Positions 38,476 through 48,023 are shown, numbered from the stretch's first letter. The stretch: 64,000 bases of DNA from an uncultured Collinsella sp. (GCA_959602645.1 CAUGTZ010000003.1:62001-126000), one strand, 5' to 3'. The notes: a model not told the origin generated them from the sequence alone. Numbers and translations: made by a program.

Positions 38476-38603
38476 TGGTGGGTGCTGCTTGCGATTTTGT
38501 CAGATAGTCTATTCAGTTTTCTTATTTTCTGAGCTGTCGATACCTGCACCCTTGGCATATCCCCTGATAAAACCGCCCAAAATAAACCTGTCCCTTTTTG
38601 GCA
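38476..38603. other. Spacer between palindromic elements A1 and A2
   Basis: 128 bp of lower GC content than the neighbourhood. I see no gene; the only structure is a small CCTG/CAGG hairpin near 38588-38605. Confidence 0.6.
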
Positions 38604-38746
38604 GGTCTGGGGCCATCGGGGGCCGGGGCGGGTTAAGTTTGTCGCGAGTTCCGCACGCAAAGGAAAGCACTTAATGTGCTTTCCGTCTTGCGCAGGACTG
38701 TAGAGCAGCAAACTTAACTCGCCGCGGCCCCCGATGGCCCCAGACC
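38604..38746 (-). repeat. Palindromic element A2
   Basis: Arms of 38 bp (38604-38641 and 38709-38746) match at 36 of 38 positions. On the minus strand the 67-nt core has the same CTGCTCTACAGTCCTGC and GTGCGGAACTCGCGA boxes as A1, with the inner stem changed to GGAAAGCAC/GTGCTTTCC, i.e. a compensatory base-pair change. The outer arm sequence (GGTCTGGGGCCATC) is unrelated to that of A1. Confidence 0.9.
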
Positions 38747-38934
38747 GGCGGGATAGACCAGTTCAGATGGGGCTTTGATGCATGGGTGGTCTGCTGGTGG
38801 GCAAATGGGTATCATACTGTGGTTATTGCATCGACTCTGTGATGCATGTTTGTACGTTCCCGGCGGTCGGTTTGCCAGAAGCGCCCCGTCGGTTGTTCCA
38901 GACCCGTTTCGAAGAAAGGAAACCACACGAACCT
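38747..38934 (+). other. Leader region of rnj
   Basis: 188 bp before the rnj ATG. TATCAT near 38809 is a possible -10 box. A hairpin TGCATC/GATGCA lies at 38827-38846. GAAAGGA at 38914 is a ribosome binding site at a rather long 14-nt distance. No gene was seen. Confidence 0.4.
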
Positions 38935-40605
38935 ATGGCAGCTAAAAAATCATCTCCCTTGAAGATCATCCCGCTCGGTGGCCTTGATGGCATCGGTAAG
39001 AACATGACGGTCTTCGAGTGCGGCGACGACATGGTGCTCGTCGACGCCGGCCTCATGTTCCCCGACGACTCCCAGCCCGGTATCGACCTGGTGCTTCCCG
39101 ACTACACCTATGTCCTGGAGAACGAGGAGAAGCTCCGCGGCATCATCGTCACCCATGGCCACGAGGACCACACCGGTTCGCTTCCGTACCTGCTGCAGGA
39201 CCTCAACAACAAGGTGCCCATCTTCTCGAGCAAGCTGACGCTCGGTTTTATCGAGGGTAAGCTCTCCGAGTTCCGCATTCGCGCGCCCAAGTTCCGTGAG
39301 GTCAAGGGCGGCAGCCACGTCAATCTCGGTGGCATCTCGCTCGATTTCTTCTCCATGACGCACTCCATCCCCGGCGCTCTGGGCGTGTTCATTCGCACCA
39401 ATCAGGGCACCGTCATGCACACGGGCGATTTTAAGCTCGACCAGACGCCCATCGATGGCGTCACGCCCGACTATGCCGCCATCAGCCGCTTTGCTAAACA
39501 GGGCATCGACCTGCTGCTTTCCGACTCCACCAACGCCACGGTTCCGGGCTTTACCAAGTCCGAGGCCGAAGTCGGCCCCAACCTGCTGCACGCCATCAAG
39601 AACGCCCCGGGCCGCGTGTTCGTCGCGTCGTTCTCGAGCCACATCCATCGCCTACAGCAGATTTGCGACGCCGCTCGCAAGTGCGGCCGCAAGGTCGTCG
39701 TGACCGGACGCTCCATGCTCACCAACACCCGCGTGGCGCGCGAGCTGGGCTACCTCAACATCGACGATGCCGATATCCTCGATGCCTTCGATATCGATAA
39801 CCTGCCTGACGATAAGATCGTCGTCATGTGCACCGGTTCGCAGGGCGAGCCGCTGTCGGCCCTGTCCCGCATGGCTAACGGCGAGCACAAGACGCTCTCC
39901 ATCCACGAGGGCGATACCGTCATTCTTTCGGCAACTCCCGTTCCCGGCAACGAGAAGGCCGTCCAGCAGGTCGTCAACAGCCTGGCCAAGCTCGGCTGCG
40001 ACGTCTGGGATAAGAATCGCGCACTCGTTCATGTCTCGGGCCACGGCAGCCAGGAGGAGCTCAAGCTTCTGATGGCCATGGCCAAGCCTACCTACTTTAT
40101 GCCGGTTCACGGCGAAGCCGTGCATCTGCGCGCCCATGCCCAGCTTGCCCGTAAGATGGGCATCAAGGACGATCACATCTTTATCCTCGACAACGGTGAC
40201 ACGCTCGAGATGCGCGGTGGTATCGTAAAGCGCGGTACGCCCGTCGAGTCCGGCGTCGTCTATGTCGACGGTCTGCGCATCGGTGACACCGATCCCATCG
40301 TCCTGCGCGATCGCCAAAAGCTCGCCAACGACGGTATGGTCACGGCCGTTGCCATCGTCTCGCTCAAGCACAAGAAGATCGAGGCTATCGAGTTCTCGGG
40401 CCGCGGCGTTTCGTTTGCCATCGACGATCAGTTCTCCGAGGATGCCTCCGCAGCCATCATGAAGACGATCGAGAAGGGCAAGTTTAGCTTTACCAGCAGC
40501 GGCTCCGATGCCATTCGCAAAGCCGTGCGCGATTCGCTCTCCAACTTTATCTGGAGCCGTACGCGCACTCGCCCGATGATCATCCCGGTCGTCATGGAGG
40601 TTTAG
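38935..40605 (+). CDS. rnj: Ribonuclease J
   Basis: Metallo-beta-lactamase/beta-CASP RNase with 5'-3' exo- and endonuclease activity. 556 residues: the metal motif HGHEDH (74-79), HTGDFKLD, the beta-CASP part with ASFSSHIHRLQQI and VTGRSM, and VSGHGSQEELKLLMAM. The C-terminal domain follows. ATG 38935 is where similarity starts (MAAKKSSPLKIIPLGGLDGIG). It shares a run with ftsK, starting one base after its stop. Confidence 0.95.
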   Translation: MAAKKSSPLKIIPLGGLDGIGKNMTVFECGDDMVLVDAGLMFPDDSQPGIDLVLPDYTYVLENEEKLRGIIVTHGHEDHTGSLPYLLQDLNNKVPIFSSKLTLGFIEGKLSEFRIRAPKFREVKGGSHVNLGGISLDFFSMTHSIPGALGVFIRTNQGTVMHTGDFKLDQTPIDGVTPDYAAISRFAKQGIDLLLSDSTNATVPGFTKSEAEVGPNLLHAIKNAPGRVFVASFSSHIHRLQQICDAARKCGRKVVVTGRSMLTNTRVARELGYLNIDDADILDAFDIDNLPDDKIVVMCTGSQGEPLSALSRMANGEHKTLSIHEGDTVILSATPVPGNEKAVQQVVNSLAKLGCDVWDKNRALVHVSGHGSQEELKLLMAMAKPTYFMPVHGEAVHLRAHAQLARKMGIKDDHIFILDNGDTLEMRGGIVKRGTPVESGVVYVDGLRIGDTDPIVLRDRQKLANDGMVTAVAIVSLKHKKIEAIEFSGRGVSFAIDDQFSEDASAAIMKTIEKGKFSFTSSGSDAIRKAVRDSLSNFIWSRTRTRPMIIPVVMEV

Positions 40606-40606
40606 T

Positions 40607-43384
40607 TTGGCGCGCGGATCTGCACAAAACGCCAAAGGCAATAAGGCCAACAACCAACCGGCATCTGCGAAGGGTGCCGGTTCCCATCTGCGTGCCAATA
40701 AGGGCCACGAGTCCGAGTTCGATGAGTTCGAGCCCCTGGTCGAGCCTTCGGCCAATCGCGATATCGCCGGCGTGGTCATTGCCGTTTTGGCGATTGCATC
40801 CTTCATTGCCGTGATTTCGCCGGCAACGGCGCCCGTGACGGCTGCTGTCGCCGGCTTCTATCACCTCGGCTTTGGCCTGGGCGCTTACGTGCTGCCGATC
40901 GTCATCTTGCTGTTCGCCGCCACGCTCTTTTTGGGTGAGGACTCGCCGCTCAACATTCGCTCGGTCGCGGGCGGCGCCGTGGTCTTTGTGGCCATTGTCT
41001 CTATCCTGTCGCTGATGGTGCCGGGCACGAGCGATTCGTGTGACCTCATGTTTACGCCGCAGAACCTTTCCGCCTCGGGCGGCTACATTGGCGCCTTTAT
41101 CGCAAGTACCTTGCAAAACGCCCTGGGTAAACCTATTGCCATGGTTGTCTTGCTGGGCCTTGTCGTCGTTGGCCTGGTCATTATCGGCTTCTCGGTGGGC
41201 GGCGTTTTGCGCTCCGCACGCGATCGCGCCGCCGATTTTGCCGAGCGCCGTCGTGCCGATGTCAATGCGAGCCCGTGGGGCGACGAAGAGGCCCTGTCGG
41301 TTCCCGGCGTCGCCCGTCCGCACCTGAGCATCCTGCGTCAGAAGGGAACTGACGCCGCCGTGACCACGGTCATGGGTGGCGATGTCGATTCGGTTTTGGA
41401 TGACGACGAGGACGATGACCCGTTTGTCGATGTGTCCGAGACCGTGGAGGCCGAGCGAGCCAAGACCACGTTGCTGCCGCGCCGCCATACCAAGAAGGGC
41501 AAGGCCGCGCCCAAGCTCAACACGAGCGAGCCCGACCCGTCTTGGTCCGATAGCGAAATCGAACTCACCGAGGGCGATGACGAGGACGACGAGGCTCCGC
41601 TCGAGACCGCCAAGACAACCTTACTGCCGCGTCGCCGTGCCAAGGCAGGACAGGTCACCGGACAGTTTTCGATGGAAGACGATCCGGACAAGGCTGACGA
41701 GTCCGAGCCGCCGTTTGCCGTGAATCCCGTTTCGGCAGCTCCGCAGATCCCTGACTTCCTAAAGCATCCCAAGGTTTCCGATGCCTCCGCCCCCACGGCT
41801 TCCGCTGCTTCTGTTGCAGCCGGCGATGGGGGAGCGGACGGTACCAATGCCGATGCCGAGGGCGACCAAGAGGACGGCCTCAAGCTCCCGCCGCTCGAAA
41901 TCCTGCATGCCAACCCGCAGTCGGCGTCCTCCGCGTCTTCTGACAAGGAGCTGGAACAGACTGCCGAGTCGCTGCAGTCCACCTTGCTTGAGTTTGGCCG
42001 TAGCGCCCGCGTCGTCGGCTGGATTGCCGGCCCCACGGTCACGACCTTTAAGCTGCAGCCCGGTGAGGGCGAGCGCGTGAGTAAGATCTCGAGCCTCGAG
42101 GACGATATCGCGCTTTCGCTTGCCGCCCAGTCGGTGCGCATTTTTGCGCCGATTCCCGGCACCTCGCTTGTGGGTATCGAGATCCCCAATCGCAAGCGTC
42201 AGAACGTCAACCTGGGCGACGTGCTTCCCTATGTGAAGGGCGGTCCGCTCGAGCTTGCCATCGGTCGCGATGCCGAGGGCACGCCGGTTGTCGCCGACCT
42301 CGCCAAGATGCCCCATCTGCTGATCGCCGGCACCACCGGTTCGGGTAAGTCGGTCATGATCAACTCCATCATCACGACCTTGCTCATGCGCGCCCTTCCC
42401 GAGGACGTTCGCCTTATCATGGTCGACCCCAAGCGCGTCGAGCTTGCGGGCTATAACGGCCTGCCGCATCTCTATGTGCCCGTGGTGACCGAGCCCAAGC
42501 AGGCTGCCAGTGCGCTGCAGTGGGCCGTGTCCGAGATGGAGCGTCGCCTGAAGGTCTTCGAGCGCCTCAACGTTCGCAAGATTTCGACCTATAACGAAAA
42601 GCAGGCCGCCGGCGAGTTCGAGCATTACGATAACCCGCCGCAAAAGATGCCCTATCTGGTCATCATCATCGACGAGCTTTCGGACCTGATGATGGTAGCC
42701 GGCAAGGATGTCGAGGCCTCGATCGTCCGTATCGCCCAGCTGGGCCGTGCCGCTGGTATTCACCTTATCGTGGCTACGCAGCGCCCCAGCTCCAACGTGG
42801 TGACGGGCCTTATCAAGGCCAACATCACCAATCGTATTGCCTTTAACGTGGCTACGGGCATCGATTCCCGCGTCATTATCGACCAGATGGGCGCCGAAAA
42901 GCTTACTGGTTTGGGCGACATGCTGTTCTCCAAAGTCGACTGGGGTAAGCCCCGCCGTATCCAGGGCTGCTTTGTTTCGGACGACGAGATCAACGAGATC
43001 GTCGAGTTCGTTAAGTCGCAAAGCGAGCCCGACTACCATGAGGAGATTCTCTCTGCCGTGGCGCCCGCTTCCATGTCCATGGCTGGTGGCGGCATTGTTC
43101 GCACGGGCGTTGCCGAACCGCAAGATGACGACCCGCTTATCTGGGAGGCCGCCCATATTGTGGTGGAATCGCAGCTGGGCTCCACATCTGGGCTGCAACG
43201 CCGCCTCAAGGTTGGCTATGCGCGCGCCGGGCGTATTATGGACATGCTGGAAGAAAAGGGTGTCGTCGGCCCGCCCGATGGTTCCAAGCCGCGCGAGGTC
43301 CTGCTGGACGAGGAGGGGCTCGCCGCGTTGGAGTCTGTCGACGCCGAGATGGCACGTGAAGATCGTGAGTTTGGAGGATTCTGA
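40607..43384 (+). CDS. ftsK: DNA translocase FtsK/SpoIIIE
   Basis: 925 residues: N-terminal hydrophilic 45 residues, four transmembrane helices (about 50-215), an acidic, Ser/Thr-rich linker (220-440) holding two copies of AKTTLLPRRxxKxG, the alpha domain, and the RecA-like motor with Walker A GTTGSGKS near 578 and Walker B VIIIDELSDLMM. The winged-helix gamma domain that reads oriented KOPS/SRS-type sequences is at the end. It moves chromosome DNA through the septum. TTG 40607 has GGAGG upstream. Confidence 0.96.
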   Translation: MARGSAQNAKGNKANNQPASAKGAGSHLRANKGHESEFDEFEPLVEPSANRDIAGVVIAVLAIASFIAVISPATAPVTAAVAGFYHLGFGLGAYVLPIVILLFAATLFLGEDSPLNIRSVAGGAVVFVAIVSILSLMVPGTSDSCDLMFTPQNLSASGGYIGAFIASTLQNALGKPIAMVVLLGLVVVGLVIIGFSVGGVLRSARDRAADFAERRRADVNASPWGDEEALSVPGVARPHLSILRQKGTDAAVTTVMGGDVDSVLDDDEDDDPFVDVSETVEAERAKTTLLPRRHTKKGKAAPKLNTSEPDPSWSDSEIELTEGDDEDDEAPLETAKTTLLPRRRAKAGQVTGQFSMEDDPDKADESEPPFAVNPVSAAPQIPDFLKHPKVSDASAPTASAASVAAGDGGADGTNADAEGDQEDGLKLPPLEILHANPQSASSASSDKELEQTAESLQSTLLEFGRSARVVGWIAGPTVTTFKLQPGEGERVSKISSLEDDIALSLAAQSVRIFAPIPGTSLVGIEIPNRKRQNVNLGDVLPYVKGGPLELAIGRDAEGTPVVADLAKMPHLLIAGTTGSGKSVMINSIITTLLMRALPEDVRLIMVDPKRVELAGYNGLPHLYVPVVTEPKQAASALQWAVSEMERRLKVFERLNVRKISTYNEKQAAGEFEHYDNPPQKMPYLVIIIDELSDLMMVAGKDVEASIVRIAQLGRAAGIHLIVATQRPSSNVVTGLIKANITNRIAFNVATGIDSRVIIDQMGAEKLTGLGDMLFSKVDWGKPRRIQGCFVSDDEINEIVEFVKSQSEPDYHEEILSAVAPASMSMAGGGIVRTGVAEPQDDDPLIWEAAHIVVESQLGSTSGLQRRLKVGYARAGRIMDMLEEKGVVGPPDGSKPREVLLDEEGLAALESVDAEMAREDREFGGF

Positions 43385-44898
43385 TGGCTGCACGCTTTGG
43401 TGACATGCTGCTCGAGCAGCGTCGCCGGATGGGCCTTTCCATCCAGCAGGTCGCCAACACCATCAAAATCAGGCCGCAGATCATCGAGTTTTTCGAGACC
43501 GGTAACTTTGCATCGATGCCTCCGCGCGGCTATGCGCAGGGCATGATTTCGAGCTATGCTCGCTTTTTGGGGCTTAACCCGCGCGAGGTCGTCAACGCTT
43601 ATTTTGATGACCTCATGGCATATGAACGCGAGACCTCGCAGCAGGGCGGTCGTTTTCAGGATGCTGCCGGCTACGTTAACTCGCGTTCGTCGGTCGATAA
43701 CGGACGCTTTCTGATGGTTCAGGGTGGTCGCTCGACGCGGTACGGCCAGCGCCCTCCGCAGGCGGGCTATATCACCGAGACGGGCTCCAGCGAGGAGATT
43801 CGTTCTCAGCGAGATCGCTTTCGCAGTACGCCCATGCCGGATGATCGTGCGCTTCCCGCCGCTCGCGGGTTGAGTCGCGATCCCCGCGCCGGTTACGGCG
43901 ACGGTGGCTACTCCGGTCGTGGTTATCGCGGAGTTTCTGCCGGGCGTTCCCACGGTGGATATGCCGACGCCGATACCACGCAGGTGACGCCGCGCCTCCG
44001 TTCTCAATCGCAGCCTTACGGGCAACGCTCTTCGGCGCCTCGCTCTGGCCAGCGTGGCTATCAGAACCGTGGCGAGCTTGCGCCGCGTTCGGGTCAGCGC
44101 GGCTCGCAGAGCCAAGGCGGATATCGTGGTCGTCCCGATAGCAGTCGCGGCCGTATGCCGCAGGTAAACGGTCGCGGTGGCTCTAATCGCGGACGCGGCG
44201 GTGGACGTGCCCCCCAGAACAATGGACTCGATCCGCGCATCATCTACGCCGGCATCGGTGCCGTGGCGCTTTTGTTGATTCTGCTCATCGTGGTCCTCCT
44301 GCGTGGCTGCGGCTCTTCTGCACCCGAGTCGACGCCCGAGACGCCCGCGGCCACCAAGACGACGACCAAGAAGTCTTCCAAGACGACCGAATCTGTTGAC
44401 GAGGATGAAGGCACCGACGAGGCGACGGATTCTGCCGATTCCGATGCCGCCAAGGCGAACGCGAAAAAGAAAGAGGACGAGGTTATCAAGGTCAAGGTCT
44501 CCGTTGCCAAGGGCAAGACCGCCTGGATCGAGGTCAAGGTCGACGGTAAATCGGTCTTTGGCGCCCAGGCAACCGGTCCCTTTGAGCAGGAGTACACGCC
44601 CGAGTCCTCGATCGAGATCACCACGTCCAAGCCCTCCGATGTCACGGTTACCAAGAACGGTGAAAAGGTTCGCTACGACACCAAGACATCGGGCGTGGCG
44701 CGCGTGACCATTACCGTTCCTAAGAAGGAGACCACTGACTCCGAAGACGGTGAGAGTGCCGACGGCACCGATACCGCCGACGGCACCGACGCCCAGTCTA
44801 CCGACGGCACCGACGCCCAATCTACCGACGGTACCGACACGGCATCCGACGGCCAGACTGCAAACGATTCAGATGACTATTCGTACGACAGCTACTAA
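43384..44898 (+). CDS. RodZ-like membrane protein with long RG-rich linker
   Basis: 504 residues. Residues 5-75 are a helix-turn-helix of the RodZ/HTH_25 type (MGLSIQQVANTIKIRPQIIEFFETGNF). Residues 90-285 are a Gly/Arg/Ser/Tyr-rich, low-complexity cytoplasmic linker with RSGQRG repeats. One transmembrane helix (about 288-307) is followed by a Thr/Lys/Asp-rich stretch and a DUF4115-like beta domain (370-450). The end carries tandem DGTDAQST units. RodZ organises MreB and cell shape; a direct role here is inferred from architecture. The start overlaps the ftsK stop (TGATG). Confidence 0.8.
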   Translation: MAARFGDMLLEQRRRMGLSIQQVANTIKIRPQIIEFFETGNFASMPPRGYAQGMISSYARFLGLNPREVVNAYFDDLMAYERETSQQGGRFQDAAGYVNSRSSVDNGRFLMVQGGRSTRYGQRPPQAGYITETGSSEEIRSQRDRFRSTPMPDDRALPAARGLSRDPRAGYGDGGYSGRGYRGVSAGRSHGGYADADTTQVTPRLRSQSQPYGQRSSAPRSGQRGYQNRGELAPRSGQRGSQSQGGYRGRPDSSRGRMPQVNGRGGSNRGRGGGRAPQNNGLDPRIIYAGIGAVALLLILLIVVLLRGCGSSAPESTPETPAATKTTTKKSSKTTESVDEDEGTDEATDSADSDAAKANAKKKEDEVIKVKVSVAKGKTAWIEVKVDGKSVFGAQATGPFEQEYTPESSIEITTSKPSDVTVTKNGEKVRYDTKTSGVARVTITVPKKETTDSEDGESADGTDTADGTDAQSTDGTDAQSTDGTDTASDGQTANDSDDYSYDSY

Positions 44899-44924
44899 GG
44901 CTCCCCGTACCGAAAGGAAGAACC

Positions 44925-45422
44925 ATGGCTAAAGATTCCAGCTTCGACGTTGTGTCCGAGGTCAATATGCAGGAGGTCGATAACGCCTTCCAACAGACCA
45001 CCCGCGAGATCTCTCAGCGCTATGACCTCAAGGACTCCGGCGCCACCATCGAGCTTTCGAAGGGCGACAAGCTCTTTACGATCAATGCCCCGGCCGATTT
45101 TGTCTCCAAGCAGATCATTGACGTGCTGAGCTCTAAGCTCATCAAGCGCGGCATCGATCTTAAGGCTGTCTCTTGGGACGCGTCGCAGGCGGCTTCGGGC
45201 GGTACCGTGCGCGTGCTCGGCCATATCGTCGAGGGCATTGACCAGGCGACCGCCAAGAAGATCAATAAGGACATCAAGGATCAAAAACTCAAGGTCAAGG
45301 TGACCATCGAGGCCGATAAACTGCGCGTTTCCTCGGCCTCTAAGGACGCGCTGCAGACCGTGATCCAGTTCCTGCGCGACCAAGACTACGGCCAGCCGCT
45401 GCAGTTTACCAACTACCGCTAA
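44925..45422 (+). CDS. YajQ family nucleotide-binding protein
   Basis: 165 residues, full-length YajQ/DUF520: two ferredoxin-like folds, start MAKDSSFDVVSEVNMQEVDN and conserved RYDLKDS and VSSASKDALQ. Members bind RNA or cyclic-di-GMP; the function in this organism is unknown. ATG 44925 follows GAAAGGAAG. Confidence 0.92.
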   Translation: MAKDSSFDVVSEVNMQEVDNAFQQTTREISQRYDLKDSGATIELSKGDKLFTINAPADFVSKQIIDVLSSKLIKRGIDLKAVSWDASQAASGGTVRVLGHIVEGIDQATAKKINKDIKDQKLKVKVTIEADKLRVSSASKDALQTVIQFLRDQDYGQPLQFTNYR

Positions 45423-45448
45423 CTTACTCGAAAGGACCGTTCTCCAAC

Positions 45449-46798
45449 ATGGATACACCTTTGGGCTCCGTGCTCTACATCACCCTCGGGTGCGCTAAGA
45501 ACGAGGTTGACACCGACCGCATGCGTTCGCTGCTGACCGCCGCGGGCTATGAGGAGGCATTCGATCCGCAGGATGCCGATATCGCTATCGTCAACACGTG
45601 CTCGTTTCTCGCCTCGGCGACGTCCGAGAGTATCGAGACCACGCTCGAGCTCGCTAACGAGGTGCAGGACGGCGTTCGCGCATGCCCCATCGTCATGTGC
45701 GGTTGCGTGCCGTCTCGTTACGGCGACGACCTGCCCGACGAGCTTCCCGAGGTCGCGGCCTTTGTGAAGGCCGATGAGGAAGACGGTATCGTCTCTGTCA
45801 TCGATGGCGTACTGGGCGTGGAGCGCGAGATCGCGGCCTATATCCCGCAGGTCAAGCGTACCGTCGAGGGTGCCGTTGCCTACGTCAAGATTTCCGATGG
45901 CTGCAATCGTTTTTGCAGCTTCTGCATGATCCCCTATATTCGCGGTCGCTATCATTCGCGCAATGCCGAGAGCATTATCTCCGAGGTGCGTGACCTGGTT
46001 GCCGGCGGTGTGCGCGAGATCGTGCTGATCGGCCAGGACACGGGCATTTGGGGCACCGACTTTGCCGACGAGGACGTCGCCGAGGGCTCGCCGCGCAATC
46101 TGGCGCAGCTGCTGCGTGCCGTCGCCGAGGCTGTGCGCCCGCATAACGTCTGGGTCCGCGTGCTCTATCTGCAGCCCGAGGGCATGACCGACGAGCTTAT
46201 CGAGACGATTCGCGATACGCCCGAGGTGCTGCCCTATATCGATATCCCCGTACAGCACTGCGATGCGCGCATCCTCAAGGCCATGCGTCGCTCCGGTTCG
46301 CGCCAGGAGCTCGAGGATCTGTTCCGCGACCTTCGCGAGCGCATCCCCGGTATTGTGATTCGCTCCACGGCCATGGTTGGCTTCCCGACCGAGACCGACG
46401 ACGAGTTCCGCGATCTTATCGACTTTATGGACACCGTCGGCTTTGACTACACGAGCGTCTTTGCCTACTCGCGTGAGGAAGGCAGCCTGGCCGCCAAGAT
46501 GGAGGGCCAGGTCGATGAGGAGGTCAAGCTCGAGCGCGCCCAGGAGGCCATGGATCTGGCCGAGTCGCTCGGTTTTGCCGCCACGGCGGCCCATGTGGGC
46601 GAGCGCGCCCAGGTGATCGTCGATGGCATCGAGGAGACCGAGGACGGCGCCGAGCTGATCGGTCACGCTTGGTTCCAGGCGCCCGATTCCGATGGCGCGG
46701 TGCATCTGGATGCCAGCGAGGCGTCCGTGGGCGATATTCTGACTGTCGAGTTTACCGATAGCTTCTGCTATGAGCTTATCGGTCATGTTGTGGAGTAG
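45449..46798 (+). CDS. rimO: Ribosomal protein S12 methylthiotransferase RimO
   Basis: 449 residues. N-terminal cluster domain with TLGCAKNEVDT, NTCSF and MCGCVPSRYG, radical SAM motif CNRFCSFC (Cys152, Cys156, Cys159) followed by IPYIRGRYHSR, and a C-terminal TRAM domain. TLGCAKN and the IPxIRG text identify the RimO subgroup, which methylthiolates Asp88 of S12. ATG 45449 follows GAAAGGA. Confidence 0.94.
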   Translation: MDTPLGSVLYITLGCAKNEVDTDRMRSLLTAAGYEEAFDPQDADIAIVNTCSFLASATSESIETTLELANEVQDGVRACPIVMCGCVPSRYGDDLPDELPEVAAFVKADEEDGIVSVIDGVLGVEREIAAYIPQVKRTVEGAVAYVKISDGCNRFCSFCMIPYIRGRYHSRNAESIISEVRDLVAGGVREIVLIGQDTGIWGTDFADEDVAEGSPRNLAQLLRAVAEAVRPHNVWVRVLYLQPEGMTDELIETIRDTPEVLPYIDIPVQHCDARILKAMRRSGSRQELEDLFRDLRERIPGIVIRSTAMVGFPTETDDEFRDLIDFMDTVGFDYTSVFAYSREEGSLAAKMEGQVDEEVKLERAQEAMDLAESLGFAATAAHVGERAQVIVDGIEETEDGAELIGHAWFQAPDSDGAVHLDASEASVGDILTVEFTDSFCYELIGHVVE

Positions 46799-46807
46799 GA
46801 GAGCGTT

Positions 46808-47446
46808 GTGGCAAACGAGAGCAATAAGGAACTGACGAGTGTTTGGACGCCCGCCAACATCGTGACGTGCGTTCGCATCGTCTTTATCCCGGTGTTCATG
46901 ATCGTCTCGGCTCTGTCTCACGCGAGCGTTGCCGGTACGGACTGGAGCACCTTCGACGGTCCGCTTGCAGCCGCCGCCTTCATTCTGTATGTGATCCTGT
47001 CGTGCACCGATAAGGTCGACGGTTATCTGGCACGCTCGCGCAACGAGATCACCGATTTCGGCAAGTTCTTGGACCCCATCGCCGACAAGCTGCTGGTGTT
47101 CTCGGCCCTGCTGCTGTTCCTGGATTTTGGCGCGGTGACCGTGTGGTCCGTGTTCATTATCCTGTTCCGTGAGCTGTTGGTGAGCGCCCTTCGTATGGTC
47201 GCAAGTGCTGCCGGTGTGGTCGTTGCCGCCGATAAGCTCGGCAAGTATAAGACGGCGACCACGATGGTCTCTATCTGCGGCTATCTGTGCGTCTTTGCGA
47301 TGGCCGGTCTTCAGCTGGGGCCGGTGTCGCTGCTGCTCGGTGTCTATTCGGTGTCGCGCTTCCTGTACGTCATCGCCGTGATTTTGACCATTGTCTCGGG
47401 TGCCCAGTACTTCTGGAACTGCCGTAAGATCGTCTTTTCGGTCTAG
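46808..47446 (+). CDS. pgsA: CDP-diacylglycerol-glycerol-3-phosphate 3-phosphatidyltransferase
   Basis: 212-residue membrane enzyme making phosphatidylglycerol phosphate. The CDP-alcohol transferase motif D-G-x2-A-R-x8-G-x3-D-x3-D is intact (VDGYLARSRNEITDFGKFLD, then PIAD). Several transmembrane helices follow. GTG 46808 follows GGAGAG. rimO-pgsA-cinA-recA is a common Gram-positive order. Confidence 0.93.
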   Translation: MANESNKELTSVWTPANIVTCVRIVFIPVFMIVSALSHASVAGTDWSTFDGPLAAAAFILYVILSCTDKVDGYLARSRNEITDFGKFLDPIADKLLVFSALLLFLDFGAVTVWSVFIILFRELLVSALRMVASAAGVVVAADKLGKYKTATTMVSICGYLCVFAMAGLQLGPVSLLLGVYSVSRFLYVIAVILTIVSGAQYFWNCRKIVFSV

Positions 47447-47458
47447 GTCCTGGTGGGT

Positions 47459-47989
47459 ATGACGGAGTCTTATTTGCAGATCGCCGCAAACAACGAGGAG
47501 TTGGCGCGCGATATTGTCGAGCGCGCGAGTGCCCGTGGTGTGACGGTGTCGACGGCGGAGTCGCTGACGGCGGGCATGATCGCCTCGACGATTGCCGATA
47601 TCCCGGGTGCCTCGGCGGTGCTTCGTGGCGGTGCGGTGACCTACTGCGATGAGATCAAACATCGCGTGCTCGGCGTCGAGCAGGAAACGCTCGATCGGTT
47701 TAGTGCCGTGTCGCATCAGACGGCGCGCGAGATGGCCGCGGGCTCGCTTGAACTCTATCAGAGCGATATTGCCGTAAGCGCAACGGGCTACGCTGGGCCC
47801 GGTGGTGGCACCGAGCAAGACCCTGCCGGCACGTTCTATATTGGCTGGGCGTATCGCGCGGCCGATGGGGGAGCGCCGGTTGTCGAGTCTGCACGTTGTC
47901 ATTATGAGGGCGATCGGTCGTGCGTTCGGGCCTATGCGGTCGCGGAGGCTTTGGAGTGCATTGTCCGCGTGCTCAATTCTATGGAATAG
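47459..47989 (+). CDS. CinA C-terminal-domain protein (NMN amidase type)
   Basis: Only the CinA C-terminal domain (PncC), about 176 residues: TAESLTAGMIASTIADIPGAS, VTYCDEIKHRVLGV, VSATGYAGPGGG. It deamidates nicotinamide mononucleotide in known cases. The N-terminal MoCF-like domain of full CinA is absent. ATG 47459 was chosen; GTG 47453 just upstream is also possible. Confidence 0.87.
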   Translation: MTESYLQIAANNEELARDIVERASARGVTVSTAESLTAGMIASTIADIPGASAVLRGGAVTYCDEIKHRVLGVEQETLDRFSAVSHQTAREMAAGSLELYQSDIAVSATGYAGPGGGTEQDPAGTFYIGWAYRAADGGAPVVESARCHYEGDRSCVRAYAVAEALECIVRVLNSME

Positions 47990-47996
47990 ACGTGGT

Positions 47997-48023
47997 TTAA
48001 GGGGCCTTAGGGCCCCTTAATTG
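47997..48023 (+). terminator. Hairpin after the cinA-domain gene
   Basis: Perfect 10-bp stem TTAAGGGGCC/GGCCCCTTAA with a 4-nt loop, followed by TTG only. It is probably a terminator, weak in its T-run. Confidence 0.7.
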
